Positions 56,060 to 63,928 are shown, numbered from the stretch's first letter. The stretch is DNA of 64,000 nt from Cytophagales bacterium (GCA_013299045.1 JAAFJX010000003.1:157790-221789), one strand, 5' to 3'. The notes: generated from the letters alone by a model not told the origin. Translations and numbers: made by a program.

Positions 56060-56090
56060 CAAAGATAGTATTTGAAAATAGGAATCCAAA
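56060..56090 (-). promoter_or_regulatory. Promoter of the siaA operon
   Basis: TTTG (56087-56090), 19 bp spacer, TATCTTTG (56060-56067) on the minus strand; start expected near 56053, about 59 nt before the siaA ATG. Confidence 0.78.
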
Positions 56091-56186
56091 TTTTAGCTTT
56101 TTTTTTCATATAAGCCCCCCTTTATTTCAGATGAATGGGCTTTGCTCCGCTCAAAATCAGGCATTACTCAAACTGCTAGCAAGCAT

Positions 56187-56224
56187 GGCTTCAGGAATAT
56201 CGTGTTCTTTCATTTGCTGAAGCC
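56187..56224. repeat. 8 bp inverted repeat next to a stop codon
   Basis: GGCTTCAG (56187-56194) and CTGAAGCC (56217-56224) with a 22-nt loop lie directly after the stop of the propeller-like gene ending at 56226. There is no T run, so it is at best a weak terminator or an mRNA 3' stabiliser. Confidence 0.4.
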
Positions 56225-56225
56225 T

Positions 56226-57254
56226 CTACTCTTTGAGTCTATACACGTAGCGGTGCAAATTCCCATAGCCCCATTCCTGCCCCTTATTCTTGTGTACGTT
56301 GCGGCCATAATAAATACTGCCACCATGAACTGCTAGCGCATAAAAGGCAGGCGTAGTCCGCAAAAAGCGGAATTTGAGCTTGTTATCGGCGCTGCATTCT
56401 AGCGTAAAAATACTGATTTTCTGATGGTCTTTATCTTTCAAAAACAAATAACATAAGCCGCCAATAGGGTCTTGGAGCAGGGTAACAAAATTTTTATCAA
56501 TGCCTGGCCTTAAATCGGTAATCTTCAAGGAATCGGTCTGGTTTAAATCTTGGTCAAGCGCCAGAATTTGGCTGCTGAACTCGTCCCAAACGAGCAAGTT
56601 TTGGCGCGTGGCGGCGGCCTGTACGTTGGCATAACCAATGTAGTTGATGCGTGGGATTCGGCGCAAATAAATATGATACTTGGCCTGAAAGTGGGTGAGG
56701 GCTGCGTCTGTAAAACCCAGTTGTGCAACGGGACGCTTGATATTGCTTGGCGAGCCAAAAATAATGCCCATATACACTTTTTTAGTGCCCATTTGCCGAA
56801 CCTGAAGAATTGGAAACTCGGCATTGCCTTCAAAAAGAGGCTTGTAGGTGCGCGTTTTCATTTTCCAAGTATCGGTTTTAGGGTTCAGATAAAATAAATT
56901 CTGCGACAAATAGGCATTCAAAACGACCGTATCGCCATAAAAAGTAAAGGGCTGAGATTGCCCCGTGATGATGGTGAGGTCTGGTTGTTTTTTGATTTTG
57001 AAAACGGCCTTTCGGCTGTAATCAGGGGCGGTGATGTGTACCTCATGCGTGTTGAGGGTGTAAGTAACAAAGTCGCCATTGGAGGCTATACAAAAAAAGT
57101 CGTGGCTGCTTTGCTGGCTGCCCCAAACCAATTCGCCATAGCGCTGAAACAGCAAAAGGGAATCCTCGCGGCTAAGGCCGTCCTGTGCCCAGAGGCTGTT
57201 CTGAGCGCTGAAAAACAAGACAAGGGCTAGAAATACTTTTTTGAGTAGAAGCAT
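56226..57254 (-). CDS. Exported six-bladed beta-propeller-like protein (A)
   Basis: 342 residues. Signal peptidase I-type signal (1-23, ending LWAQ), with no lipid-modified Cys, unlike its upstream neighbours. The mature part is a series of beta-rich blades of 40-50 residues with alternating hydrophobic strands (for instance DFVTYTLNTHEVHI; LLVWDEFSSQILALDQDL; ISIFTLECSADNKLKFRFL). The pattern fits a TolB/NHL-like propeller; no catalytic motif is seen. It is last in the array, 86 bp after B, where a near-match -7 element may exist. Confidence 0.7.
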   Translation of the reverse strand: MLLLKKVFLALVLFFSAQNSLWAQDGLSREDSLLLFQRYGELVWGSQQSSHDFFCIASNGDFVTYTLNTHEVHITAPDYSRKAVFKIKKQPDLTIITGQSQPFTFYGDTVVLNAYLSQNLFYLNPKTDTWKMKTRTYKPLFEGNAEFPILQVRQMGTKKVYMGIIFGSPSNIKRPVAQLGFTDAALTHFQAKYHIYLRRIPRINYIGYANVQAAATRQNLLVWDEFSSQILALDQDLNQTDSLKITDLRPGIDKNFVTLLQDPIGGLCYLFLKDKDHQKISIFTLECSADNKLKFRFLRTTPAFYALAVHGGSIYYGRNVHKNKGQEWGYGNLHRYVYRLKE

Positions 57255-57340
57255 GGTTTTTTAAGGGATTGCATGGCAAGATAGCGGATTTTTTTGACGT
57301 TGAAATAGAGAAGGGACAGTTTTTTTTTTGCATTTTAATC

Positions 57341-58366
57341 CTACTCTATCTCTAACTTCAAATGCTTCAAAAATATCTCTTCTTCTTGAAAAGAAAGTGT
57401 AGTTAAAACATTATCTTGGGCTTCAACCAAAGAGACTGCCGGAAATTCTACCAAACCATAAGCATTTTTTTCTGTATGAAACCAATGCAAGTCTAGTTGC
57501 GTATTCTTGTTTCTTCGTAGAAAATAGATGTAAGGAAGGCTTACTTGAAGGCCATAAAAGCCTGCGGAATACTGGCTGCTAGAAGGCCGTGCTGGCTCTT
57601 TTAGAAATGCTATCTTGTTGGTTATATCTTTAGGAAAAACCTTGTGTTCGGTTATTAATTTTCCGTCTAAGCCAAAAACTTTTATGACGTTCTCAAACGC
57701 AAAATGCAGATAGATTTCATCTCCTTGTAGAACAGCCGAAAAATCCTGAGTTGTAAAAATATAACCCTCTGTGTGGTAGCTTGGATATTCCCCAAAAGTA
57801 CGCTGATGCTGTCCTTTGGTATCAAAAACAGCCAAACAGGGCAGCTTTTGATAGGCTTTTAGTTCACTAGAGTTGGGTTGTATGCTCAAATAGAACATTT
57901 TATGACTAGGCGAGTAAGCAAAAAAATTGGTAGAAAATGCCAGATGCGGTGCTAAGCCTTTTAGCTCAACTTTTCCAATAAAAGACCCATCAAAGCCCAC
58001 TTCATAAATCATTTGGTAGCTGGCGTAATACAACAAGACGCTTTCCTTCAAAAAATATGCGCAATTTGGCAGGCCAGGCGGCAAAAAGCGGCGTTCAACG
58101 GCCAAAGGATTGATGAGATATTTGTAGCTACCTTTGTTATCCACAAGATGAACTTGTGTGCTCATGGCATCTGGCAGGCATATCATACCATTGTTGGCGA
58201 ATGGGCCAATATAGCCACCCATCAAATGCTTTTCGCTACTTACCTGTGCAGAGTCCATCTGCTGGATTTTAACCGCTTTCTCTGTAAGGGTATCCGAATA
58301 GTCTGCGCCAGAACATGAAGAAAACAGGGCGATTATCACCCCAATTAGCGCTCTAACACTTCTCAT
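57341..58366 (-). CDS. Propeller-like lipoprotein, type 2 (B)
   Basis: 341 residues with lipobox FSSC (about 15-18). Blade-like beta repeats. Clearly related to protein D (59949-60983): both have an N-terminal section in which a value is compared with a string of Leu/Phe-rich strands (LLYYASYQMIYEVGFDGSFIG here, LLYGYLNQVVYMSPKGQSKG in D) and the shared motif EGYIFTT/EGYIDLD then FSAVLQGDEIYLH/FSTVLEGENLYIL. Likely BF3164/DUF4221-like propeller lipoprotein. Follows C by 6 bp. Ligand unknown. Confidence 0.78.
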   Translation of the reverse strand: MRSVRALIGVIIALFSSCSGADYSDTLTEKAVKIQQMDSAQVSSEKHLMGGYIGPFANNGMICLPDAMSTQVHLVDNKGSYKYLINPLAVERRFLPPGLPNCAYFLKESVLLYYASYQMIYEVGFDGSFIGKVELKGLAPHLAFSTNFFAYSPSHKMFYLSIQPNSSELKAYQKLPCLAVFDTKGQHQRTFGEYPSYHTEGYIFTTQDFSAVLQGDEIYLHFAFENVIKVFGLDGKLITEHKVFPKDITNKIAFLKEPARPSSSQYSAGFYGLQVSLPYIYFLRRNKNTQLDLHWFHTEKNAYGLVEFPAVSLVEAQDNVLTTLSFQEEEIFLKHLKLEIE

Positions 58367-58372
58367 GAATCT

Positions 58373-59446
58373 TTATTCTAGGCGATAAATAAATATTTTT
58401 TTGGTATTCGGATTTAAGAAAAAGAGCTTGTTGTTTTGCACATAGGGCAGTGCATAATGATTTTTGATGCTCATTTCAGCATAAACGTTGTTCTTGAAAT
58501 CATACCAAAGCACTTGCTTGAGGTCAAATTGTACATTGTTATCAAAAAAATAGGCCATTGTTCCATTTTTATCATCAACTGCAAAGTCCTTTAATTCTGG
58601 GTCTTTGGGCATGAACACTCCTTTTCTTGGCTTTAGGCAGTCATCAGGCCTTGGTGTTTTATAGTCTGGATTGGTCTGCCCACGCAAACCTATGCCTTTT
58701 TTGGGCAGCTCAAATTCAGCAAAAATGGGAGAGGCCGCCGTCATGATATACATCTTGGCGGAATCTAACTGCCCAAATACCGAAATGCTGCATTGAAATT
58801 TTTCTGATTCTTTGAACATAGATAAGTAATTCTTCTTGATTTGCTGGCGTTCAAAATCATAAATAGACAGATAGGCTCTGTACTTGTGCGTTTTCTTTTT
58901 ACGAGAAAAATGAAGCTGACGACCCACAAAAAATGCTTGTTTGTTGTCTTCAGAAAGCCCAACAAAGTGGTTTATATTGTCAAAAATTTCTTTGGGCAAG
59001 GTGCAAGAATCCACGAGAGCACCATCCATAGTGAAATATTGGAACCGACGAAAGTTATAATTAAAAAGACAAAGCGTATCACCTTTCATATAAATATATT
59101 TACTCCCATTAAAACTGTCGCTACTTTGATTGGCATTTACTTTGTTAGGGAAACAATCACGCCCAGACCAATCAAAGACAAAAGGCTCTGAGGAAAAAAA
59201 ATCAAAGAAGTAAATATATTTCTCATTCGCGCCATAACTATACTGATAAGGTATGATAAGATAGTTGCTGTCCAACGTAGTTTGCAAAAGAATAGAGTCC
59301 GTTAAAACAAAAGCCTGCGTACTTTTTCGCGCTGAATTGTAGGGTTTCAGAAAGGGTAATCTTGTATGGCAGGAGGTCAGAATAAATGACAGTATAGCTA
59401 TAAAAATACCGATTTTGTAGTTCTTATTAGTCATTTTAAATGCCAT
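58373..59446 (-). CDS. Propeller-like lipoprotein, type 1 (C)
   Basis: 357 residues; an ATG at 59434 four codons in is an alternative start. Lipobox LTSC at about 23-26. Beta-rich blades, ending in NNKLFFLNPNTKKIFIYRLE, which parallels the ends of E and F (KKMYLFKLSYPQKLYVWEL). This places it in the same type as E and F. It lies 104 bp after peptide 1 and 6 bp before B; no promoter or terminator is evident in the 104 bp gap, so the peptide and propellers are probably one transcript. Confidence 0.77.
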   Translation of the reverse strand: MAFKMTNKNYKIGIFIAILSFILTSCHTRLPFLKPYNSARKSTQAFVLTDSILLQTTLDSNYLIIPYQYSYGANEKYIYFFDFFSSEPFVFDWSGRDCFPNKVNANQSSDSFNGSKYIYMKGDTLCLFNYNFRRFQYFTMDGALVDSCTLPKEIFDNINHFVGLSEDNKQAFFVGRQLHFSRKKKTHKYRAYLSIYDFERQQIKKNYLSMFKESEKFQCSISVFGQLDSAKMYIMTAASPIFAEFELPKKGIGLRGQTNPDYKTPRPDDCLKPRKGVFMPKDPELKDFAVDDKNGTMAYFFDNNVQFDLKQVLWYDFKNNVYAEMSIKNHYALPYVQNNKLFFLNPNTKKIFIYRLE

Positions 59447-59550
59447 TTAGTCAATTAATGAGACGAATTAAATATGAATCAAAAGACACCAAAATAGGAG
59501 GAAAGATACTACTTGATGCCTTTTGAGTAAGGTAAAAAATCAAAAAAGAC

Positions 59551-59775
59551 CTACAAATGAAGTTGTCCCCATTGATTGCATTCAATAGTTACTTCTGTAC
59601 CTCCTCCTGAACAGGTATAGGTAACCAACCAGCATGGAACAGCATTAAACGCATTCTGTATCTCTTGTTTAAATTTATACGTACGCGTACCAGAACACGC
59701 ATCAGCGGTTGTGCTAGCGCCCAATACTCCTACTCCCATGACGGCCAAAACGGCCAATACTTTTAAAGTTTTCAT
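59551..59775 (-). CDS. Small secreted Cys-rich peptide 1
   Basis: 74 residues. The first ~27 are a Sec-type signal (MKTLKVLAVLAVMGVGVLGA, then TTADA). The short mature part has four Cys, a TYTC segment and a Gly-Gly-Gly turn, suggesting two disulfides outside the cytoplasm. The signal differs from that of peptide 2 (62121-62333) at one residue, while the mature parts show no clear likeness. In genomic setting this recalls the NVEALA-type peptides that Bacteroidales encode next to propeller lipoproteins, but the NVEALA motif itself is absent. Expression probably depends on the promoter at 59866-59891. Confidence 0.8.
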   Translation of the reverse strand: MKTLKVLAVLAVMGVGVLGASTTADACSGTRTYKFKQEIQNAFNAVPCWLVTYTCSGGGTEVTIECNQWGQLHL

Positions 59776-60051
59776 TTTTCTTTGTGGAATTTAAATGTTC
59801 AGATTAAACAGATAAACTTTGAGCAACAGAACCGCCCAAAAACACCCTCCGAGAGAGTACGACCACAAAGGTAAAGGTAAAGACTGCCAAATTTTTAGGC
59901 AATTATTTTAAGAAAAAGTGCGTTTTTTTTGCTCAGTTACAATACCACTTATTTCACCACCAGGTCATAGTTTTTGACGAACCACTCCTCGTCTTTCCAG
60001 GCCATGCACGAGAGCTTACCCTCCGCGCAGTATTCCAGCGGCACTTGCGCC
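59696..60051. repeat. Direct repeat 1, copy a
   Basis: Nearly identical to 62254-62621. It covers the signal-peptide part of peptide 1, the peptide promoter region and the 3' end of gene D. The length difference of 12 bp comes from two extra GGTAAA hexamers in the other copy, plus two balancing 1 bp indels and a few substitutions. Confidence 0.9.
59866..59891 (-). promoter_or_regulatory. Peptide 1 promoter with 2-copy hexamer spacer (14 bp)
   Basis: On the minus strand TTTG (59888-59891) and TACCTTTG (59866-59873) are separated by 14 bp, which include one of the two GGTAAA (plus-strand) repeats at 59870-59881. The spacer is about 5 bp shorter than in the seven consensus promoters of this window, so the promoter should be weak in this allele. 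Confidence 0.55.
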
Positions 60052-60983
60052 TCCAAATGAAAACTTTGCCGCTTTTTGCTTTCAGCGTCGTAAACAATAA
60101 GTTTTACCCCTTTTGGGGTGTGTGAGCATATTATAAAAAGTGGCTTATCTTTCATTTTGAGCAATTTTTGATATCCGGAAGACATTTTTCTGCGCTGACC
60201 TGTATTAGGTGATTTATGGTAATTAATACTATCCTGCAAATCTTTCTCTGCAAAGATAATAGCGTCTTTGGCTTCGCCTTGCAGGTCATAGACTTCTATT
60301 TTGTTGTCAAAGGCATTCAAGATGTAAAGGTTTTCGCCCTCAAGAACCGTAGAAAAGGGCAAACCATCTAAATCAATATAACCTTCTATTTGATAGTCTG
60401 GTGCGGCAGCGAAACTCTTTATATACTCACCTTTTTGGTTAAAAATACTAATTTGCTGCATATTTTTATAGCTCTTGGGCAACATTTGAGGATTTGCTGT
60501 GGTGGCTACAAAAAACTGCTTGCTGGGCGCGTGGTAGTGGAAGCACGAATTATTGATACCCAGCGACATCGCGCTAGGCATGACTAGTTTTAGCGTCCCT
60601 TTAGATTGACCTTTAGGACTCATATAAACCACCTGATTCAGATAACCGTAGAGCAAAGCCATCCCGTCTTCAAAAAGCAGAGCTGCATCAAAACGGTCGC
60701 CGGGCAGAAAATGATACCCTGCTTCGTTGGTAGCAAAATTATTGATGAGTGTGCCCTTTTTAGTGAATAAAAACACGCGCTTTATCATCACGTCAGGGAA
60801 AAGCACCAAGTCTTTGTAATTAAAAATTTCACTTGCGCCACTCAATACAAGGGAATCCGAGCTAATTTGCAGGCTATCCGTCAGGTTGAGTTCAAAAGCA
60901 TCTGTACTTTCTGTGGCAGTGTGTGAGCTACCACAGCCCCAAAGCAACGCACAGAGGCATGAAAGAAGGAAGTACTTGGTCAT
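59949..60983 (-). CDS. Propeller-like lipoprotein, type 2 (D)
   Basis: 344 residues; lipobox LWGC at about 14-17. Beta-blade repeats with segments such as DLVLFPDVMIKRVFLFTKKG, ISIFNQKGEYIKSFAA, VLEGENLYILNAFDNKIEVYDL and LIVYDAES. Sequence plan is that of B. It follows E by 13 bp. A nearly identical but internally deleted copy lies at 62519-62765. Role inferred only from position: partner of the peptide and type-1 propeller encoded in the same module. Confidence 0.78.
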   Translation of the reverse strand: MTKYFLLSCLCALLWGCGSSHTATESTDAFELNLTDSLQISSDSLVLSGASEIFNYKDLVLFPDVMIKRVFLFTKKGTLINNFATNEAGYHFLPGDRFDAALLFEDGMALLYGYLNQVVYMSPKGQSKGTLKLVMPSAMSLGINNSCFHYHAPSKQFFVATTANPQMLPKSYKNMQQISIFNQKGEYIKSFAAAPDYQIEGYIDLDGLPFSTVLEGENLYILNAFDNKIEVYDLQGEAKDAIIFAEKDLQDSINYHKSPNTGQRRKMSSGYQKLLKMKDKPLFIICSHTPKGVKLIVYDAESKKRQSFHLEAQVPLEYCAEGKLSCMAWKDEEWFVKNYDLVVK

Positions 60984-61083
60984 ATTGGTTTATTTTTTAG
61001 CGGCTGCGGAGCTCCCAGACGTATAGTTTTTGGGGATAGCTTAGTTTAAACAGATACATTTTTTTGTCTTGTATATAAGGGAA
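60830..61083. repeat. Direct repeat 2, copy a
   Basis: 254 bp nearly identical to 62612-62865 without indels. It spans the 5' end of gene D, the D-E gap and the 3' end of gene E. Confidence 0.9.
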
Positions 61084-62100
61084 TAAGATAGTGTCATTGG
61101 GAAGCTTTTGTATAAAAAATTGATGTAATATAGCATTGTAAAGCAATAGATTAATATTCCAAACATCTTTATGTGTGCTACTCTGCACAGCATAACTTAA
61201 TGCATAATGCTCTAAATTAAAGTCCGCTGCAAAATTGCTAAATCCTGGCCACATTTCAGTATCTATATTACTGTCAGTGGGCAAGTAATTATAATCTGGT
61301 ACTCTGACATGGTGATATGACCATTGTTTTCCTTTTTTTACAGCCATTACTGGTGTATGTACAGTTAGATAAGCCATTGCATTAAAACGGTCATCACAAT
61401 CGCTTACATAAGGCTTATCTATGTAAAGAATATTTCGTTTTTGGTAAGACATTGGTGGGCAAAAGATATTTCTGCACCGATTTTTTTTTATGTCGTAAAA
61501 AACCAATGTATTATGAAAGCGTTTTTCCGTACTAATTGTTTTGATTGTGGTGTACACGTTTTTTCTTAATGGATGAGATGAATAATTGACGTTAAAGATG
61601 GGTAAACGACTTCTCCATTTCCGTTCCTTGATGGGGCTGCGCTCCTTTAAAACACCAAAAAAATCTAAACTAAGTTTTTCTTTTGATGAGAATATAGACA
61701 AACCTTGTGGACTTAATAACACTACGCCTGCTGAACTTAATGTATCACTACCCCTCCAATATGTAGCAAAATTTTCTGACTCTTTCAGTCGTAAGTCACC
61801 ATTTTTTGCAAATAAATATGTTGCACCAGAAAAAAATTTCATCAAAAAGCAGCTATCATTTGCCTGTAGGTCTGTTATCAAGTACATCTGGCTACTATCA
61901 AAAGCATGAGCTATATCTATACTATCAATAGCAACGAAACAATTGGTAGTGTCATTAGTAGCTGGCTGCCCTGTTGGGGGTGGCAGACTATATGACCTGC
62001 ACCCCCAACAAAGAATATGCAACATTAAAAAAGCAAGTAGATATCTCGCAGTTAAAATTAACAATGAAGATAAATATTGTGTTATACTATTAATGCGCAT
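60997..62100 (-). CDS. Propeller-like lipoprotein, type 1 (E)
   Basis: 367 residues. Long hydrophobic signal with lipobox CWGC at about 31-34. Blade-like repeats; the N-terminal part SIDIAHAFDSSQMYLITDLQ parallels SIDLSDAFDSGTNVIYADLQ in F, and the last 27 residues are identical to those of F because of repeat 2. Follows peptide 2 by 20 bp and precedes D by 13 bp, giving the module peptide 2-E-D. Confidence 0.78.
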   Translation of the reverse strand: MRINSITQYLSSLLILTARYLLAFLMLHILCWGCRSYSLPPPTGQPATNDTTNCFVAIDSIDIAHAFDSSQMYLITDLQANDSCFLMKFFSGATYLFAKNGDLRLKESENFATYWRGSDTLSSAGVVLLSPQGLSIFSSKEKLSLDFFGVLKERSPIKERKWRSRLPIFNVNYSSHPLRKNVYTTIKTISTEKRFHNTLVFYDIKKNRCRNIFCPPMSYQKRNILYIDKPYVSDCDDRFNAMAYLTVHTPVMAVKKGKQWSYHHVRVPDYNYLPTDSNIDTEMWPGFSNFAADFNLEHYALSYAVQSSTHKDVWNINLLLYNAILHQFFIQKLPNDTILFPYIQDKKMYLFKLSYPQKLYVWELRSR

Positions 62101-62120
62101 AAGATGTACAGTTTAAAAGT

Positions 62121-62333
62121 CTAGTGTCCGTTACAAACAATCTCCTCGCAAGGTACAGGCTGCCCTATACATCTATATATAAACAGAAAACATCCACCCC
62201 AATTCTCGCCAGGAATCCTTTGAATAGTTGTAAGTCTACACCCACCGGCCAGACACGCATCAGCGGTTGTGTTAGCGCCCAATACTCCTACACCCATGAC
62301 GGCCAAAACGGCCAATACTTTTAAAGTTTTCAT
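62121..62333 (-). CDS. Small secreted Cys-rich peptide 2
   Basis: 70 residues from the ATG at 62333, chosen because it gives the same signal peptide as peptide 1; the frame is open to 62426 but upstream of this the region is the promoter repeat. Mature part of about 44 residues with six Cys (LAGGC, WGGC, YRC, VPC, EIVC plus the first), suggesting three disulfides. The core is unrelated to that of peptide 1. Probably exported by Sec. Its promoter carries four hexamer repeats. Confidence 0.8.
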   Translation of the reverse strand: MKTLKVLAVLAVMGVGVLGANTTADACLAGGCRLTTIQRIPGENWGGCFLFIYRCIGQPVPCEEIVCNGH

Positions 62334-62621
62334 TTTTCTTTGTGGAATTTTAATGTTCAGATAAACAGATAAACTTTGAGCAACAGAACCGCCCAAAAAC
62401 GACCCTCCAAGAGAGTACGCCCACAAAGGTAAAGGTAAAGGTAAAGGTAAAGACTGCCAAATTTTTAGGCAATTATTTTAAGAAAAAGTGCGTTTTTTTT
62501 GCTCAGTTACAATACCACTTATTTCACCACCAGGTCATAGTTTTTGACGAACCACTCCTCGTCTTTCCAGGCCATACACGAGAACTTACCCTCCGCGCAG
62601 TATTCCAGCGGCACTTGCGCC
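62254..62621. repeat. Direct repeat 1, copy b
   Basis: Counterpart of 59696-60051, 368 bp because of four rather than two GGTAAA units (62428-62451). It ends at the deletion joint of pseudogene D'. Confidence 0.9.
62424..62461 (-). promoter_or_regulatory. Peptide 2 promoter with 4-copy hexamer spacer (26 bp)
   Basis: On the minus strand TTTG (62458-62461) and TACCTTTG (62424-62431) are separated by 26 bp containing three of the four GGTAAA units. The spacer is about 7 bp longer than in the consensus promoters of this window. Confidence 0.55.
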
Positions 62622-62765
62622 ACTCAAAACAAGGGAATCCGAGGTAATTTGCAGGCTATCCGCCAGGTTGAGTTCAAAAGCATCTGTACTTTCTGTGGCA
62701 GTGTGTGAGCTACCACAGCCCCAAAGCAACGCACAGAGGCATGAAAGAAGGAAGTACTTGGTCAT
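62519..62765 (-). pseudogene. Deleted remnant of a type-2 propeller lipoprotein gene (D')
   Basis: Start codon at 62765 and stop position at 62519 correspond to those of D, but 788 bp are missing. The joint lies within CACTTGCGCC (62612-62621), a 10 bp sequence that occurs in D at 60042-60051 and again at 60830-60839, so the loss is a simple deletion between direct repeats. 788 is not a multiple of 3, so the frame is broken. Signal peptide and lipobox codons remain intact at the 5' end. Confidence 0.92.
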
Positions 62766-62865
62766 ATTGGTTTATTTTTTAGCGGCTGCGAAGCTCCCAG
62801 ACGTATAGTTTTTGGGGATAGCTTAGTTTAAACAGATACATTTTTTTGTCTTGTATATAAGGGAA
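62612..62865. repeat. Direct repeat 2, copy b
   Basis: Counterpart of 60830-61083, covering the 5' end of D', the gap and the 3' end of F. Confidence 0.9.
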
Positions 62866-63858
62866 AACCATACAAAGAGGCGGTACAGTCTGCTCAAAAA
62901 AAGTGTGTGTGTTGGCATTGTAAAATAGAATTCTAGATTCTAACCATTCAATAGACCTCCCATTGCGAGCAGGATAATAGCTCAACGCAAACACATTGTT
63001 TTTGAAGTCTGCATAAAGCCCAGAAAATGCCGTCCAGTTTAATGGTGGATTAGTTTTTAGGCTTTCAGTAGGCAAATAGTCATAATCCAGCGCTCGGATA
63101 TTGCGATAAATTATACTTGTATCACTTTTTATGACCCAAACTGGGGAGTGTATTGTGGTGTAAGCTAAAGCATTGTAACGGCCATCACAGTATCCTACAA
63201 TAGGACTTTCAGTATAAGGGAGTTCATCATTTTTGACATCTTTAGTAGGAGTGCGGGGCATGACAAGCAATTTTCTCTTGCTAATATTCTTGTATGGATT
63301 CGATAACAAAAGTTGATACTGTCTGTATTTTTTTGTGCTGCACTGTAGCATAGTTATTAACATCTCGTTTTTGAGTGGGCGAGAAGAATAGCTAATCGTG
63401 TAGTATTTTCCCTTGCTATAAGTATTCTTATAAAGCCCTTGTTTTGATATTAGCTTCCCAGAAAATCCTAAACTAATCAGTTGCTTATCATGAGCAATTG
63501 TTAGTCTGTCTGACTGTAAAAAAGGTTTAACAGGCACTTTGTAAGGTATCTCCTTGCCAAAGTACGAAGAAAAATTATTCGCTTCTTCCAATAACAACTT
63601 GCCCTGCCTATCAAAAATATACTTATTGCTAAAAAGCGCGCCCACATAAAAAGCACTATCATTCATTTGTAAATCAGCGTATATGACATTGGTACCGCTA
63701 TCAAAAGCATCACTGAGGTCTATGCTATCCACTAAAGCAAAATAGAGGAGTGTGTCCAGTTTTGCATCAGGCCCTGCCTCTGTGGGTAGTTTGTATGATT
63801 TGCAGCTCAGCAAAAGGCTAAATGCTGCTATAAGGAAAAGAGAGATAGTTTTATTCAT
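62779..63858 (-). CDS. Propeller-like lipoprotein, type 1 (F)
   Basis: 359 residues; lipobox LLSC at about 16-19. Related to E over its whole length (shared SIDL-DAFDS, LLLEEANNFSSYFG versus LKESENFATYWRG, SSRPLKNE versus SSHPLRKN), with an identical C terminus. It precedes D' by 13 bp. No peptide gene lies upstream within the window; instead a divergent transposase start is found 70 bp away. No minus-strand promoter is visible in that gap. Confidence 0.78.
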   Translation of the reverse strand: MNKTISLFLIAAFSLLLSCKSYKLPTEAGPDAKLDTLLYFALVDSIDLSDAFDSGTNVIYADLQMNDSAFYVGALFSNKYIFDRQGKLLLEEANNFSSYFGKEIPYKVPVKPFLQSDRLTIAHDKQLISLGFSGKLISKQGLYKNTYSKGKYYTISYSSRPLKNEMLITMLQCSTKKYRQYQLLLSNPYKNISKRKLLVMPRTPTKDVKNDELPYTESPIVGYCDGRYNALAYTTIHSPVWVIKSDTSIIYRNIRALDYDYLPTESLKTNPPLNWTAFSGLYADFKNNVFALSYYPARNGRSIEWLESRILFYNANTHTFFEQTVPPLCMVFPYIQDKKMYLFKLSYPQKLYVWELRSR

Positions 63859-63909
63859 AGAATTTAATAAGTATTAAGTATTAAGAATAAATTATTTTAG
63901 ATTATTTTG

Positions 63910-63917
63910 TATCTTTG
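63910..63917 (+). promoter_or_regulatory. -7 promoter element of the transposase-like gene
   Basis: TATCTTTG, 12 bp upstream of the ATG at 63929. Confidence 0.4.
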
Positions 63918-63928
63918 CCCCAAAAACT

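Noticed and set aside
59870..59881. GGTAAA repeats as a CRISPR or satellite array
   Set aside because: Only 2-4 contiguous 6 bp units with no spacers or cas genes; explained better as a short tandem repeat in a promoter.
59551..62333. The small peptides as lanthipeptide or other double-glycine-leader RiPP precursors
   Set aside because: The leader is a Sec-type hydrophobic signal without GG cleavage motif, and no modification enzyme or peptidase-type exporter is next to them.
62121..62426. Longer 101-residue form of peptide 2
   Set aside because: The extra 31 codons overlap the promoter repeat, are not present in frame at peptide 1, and would bury the signal peptide.
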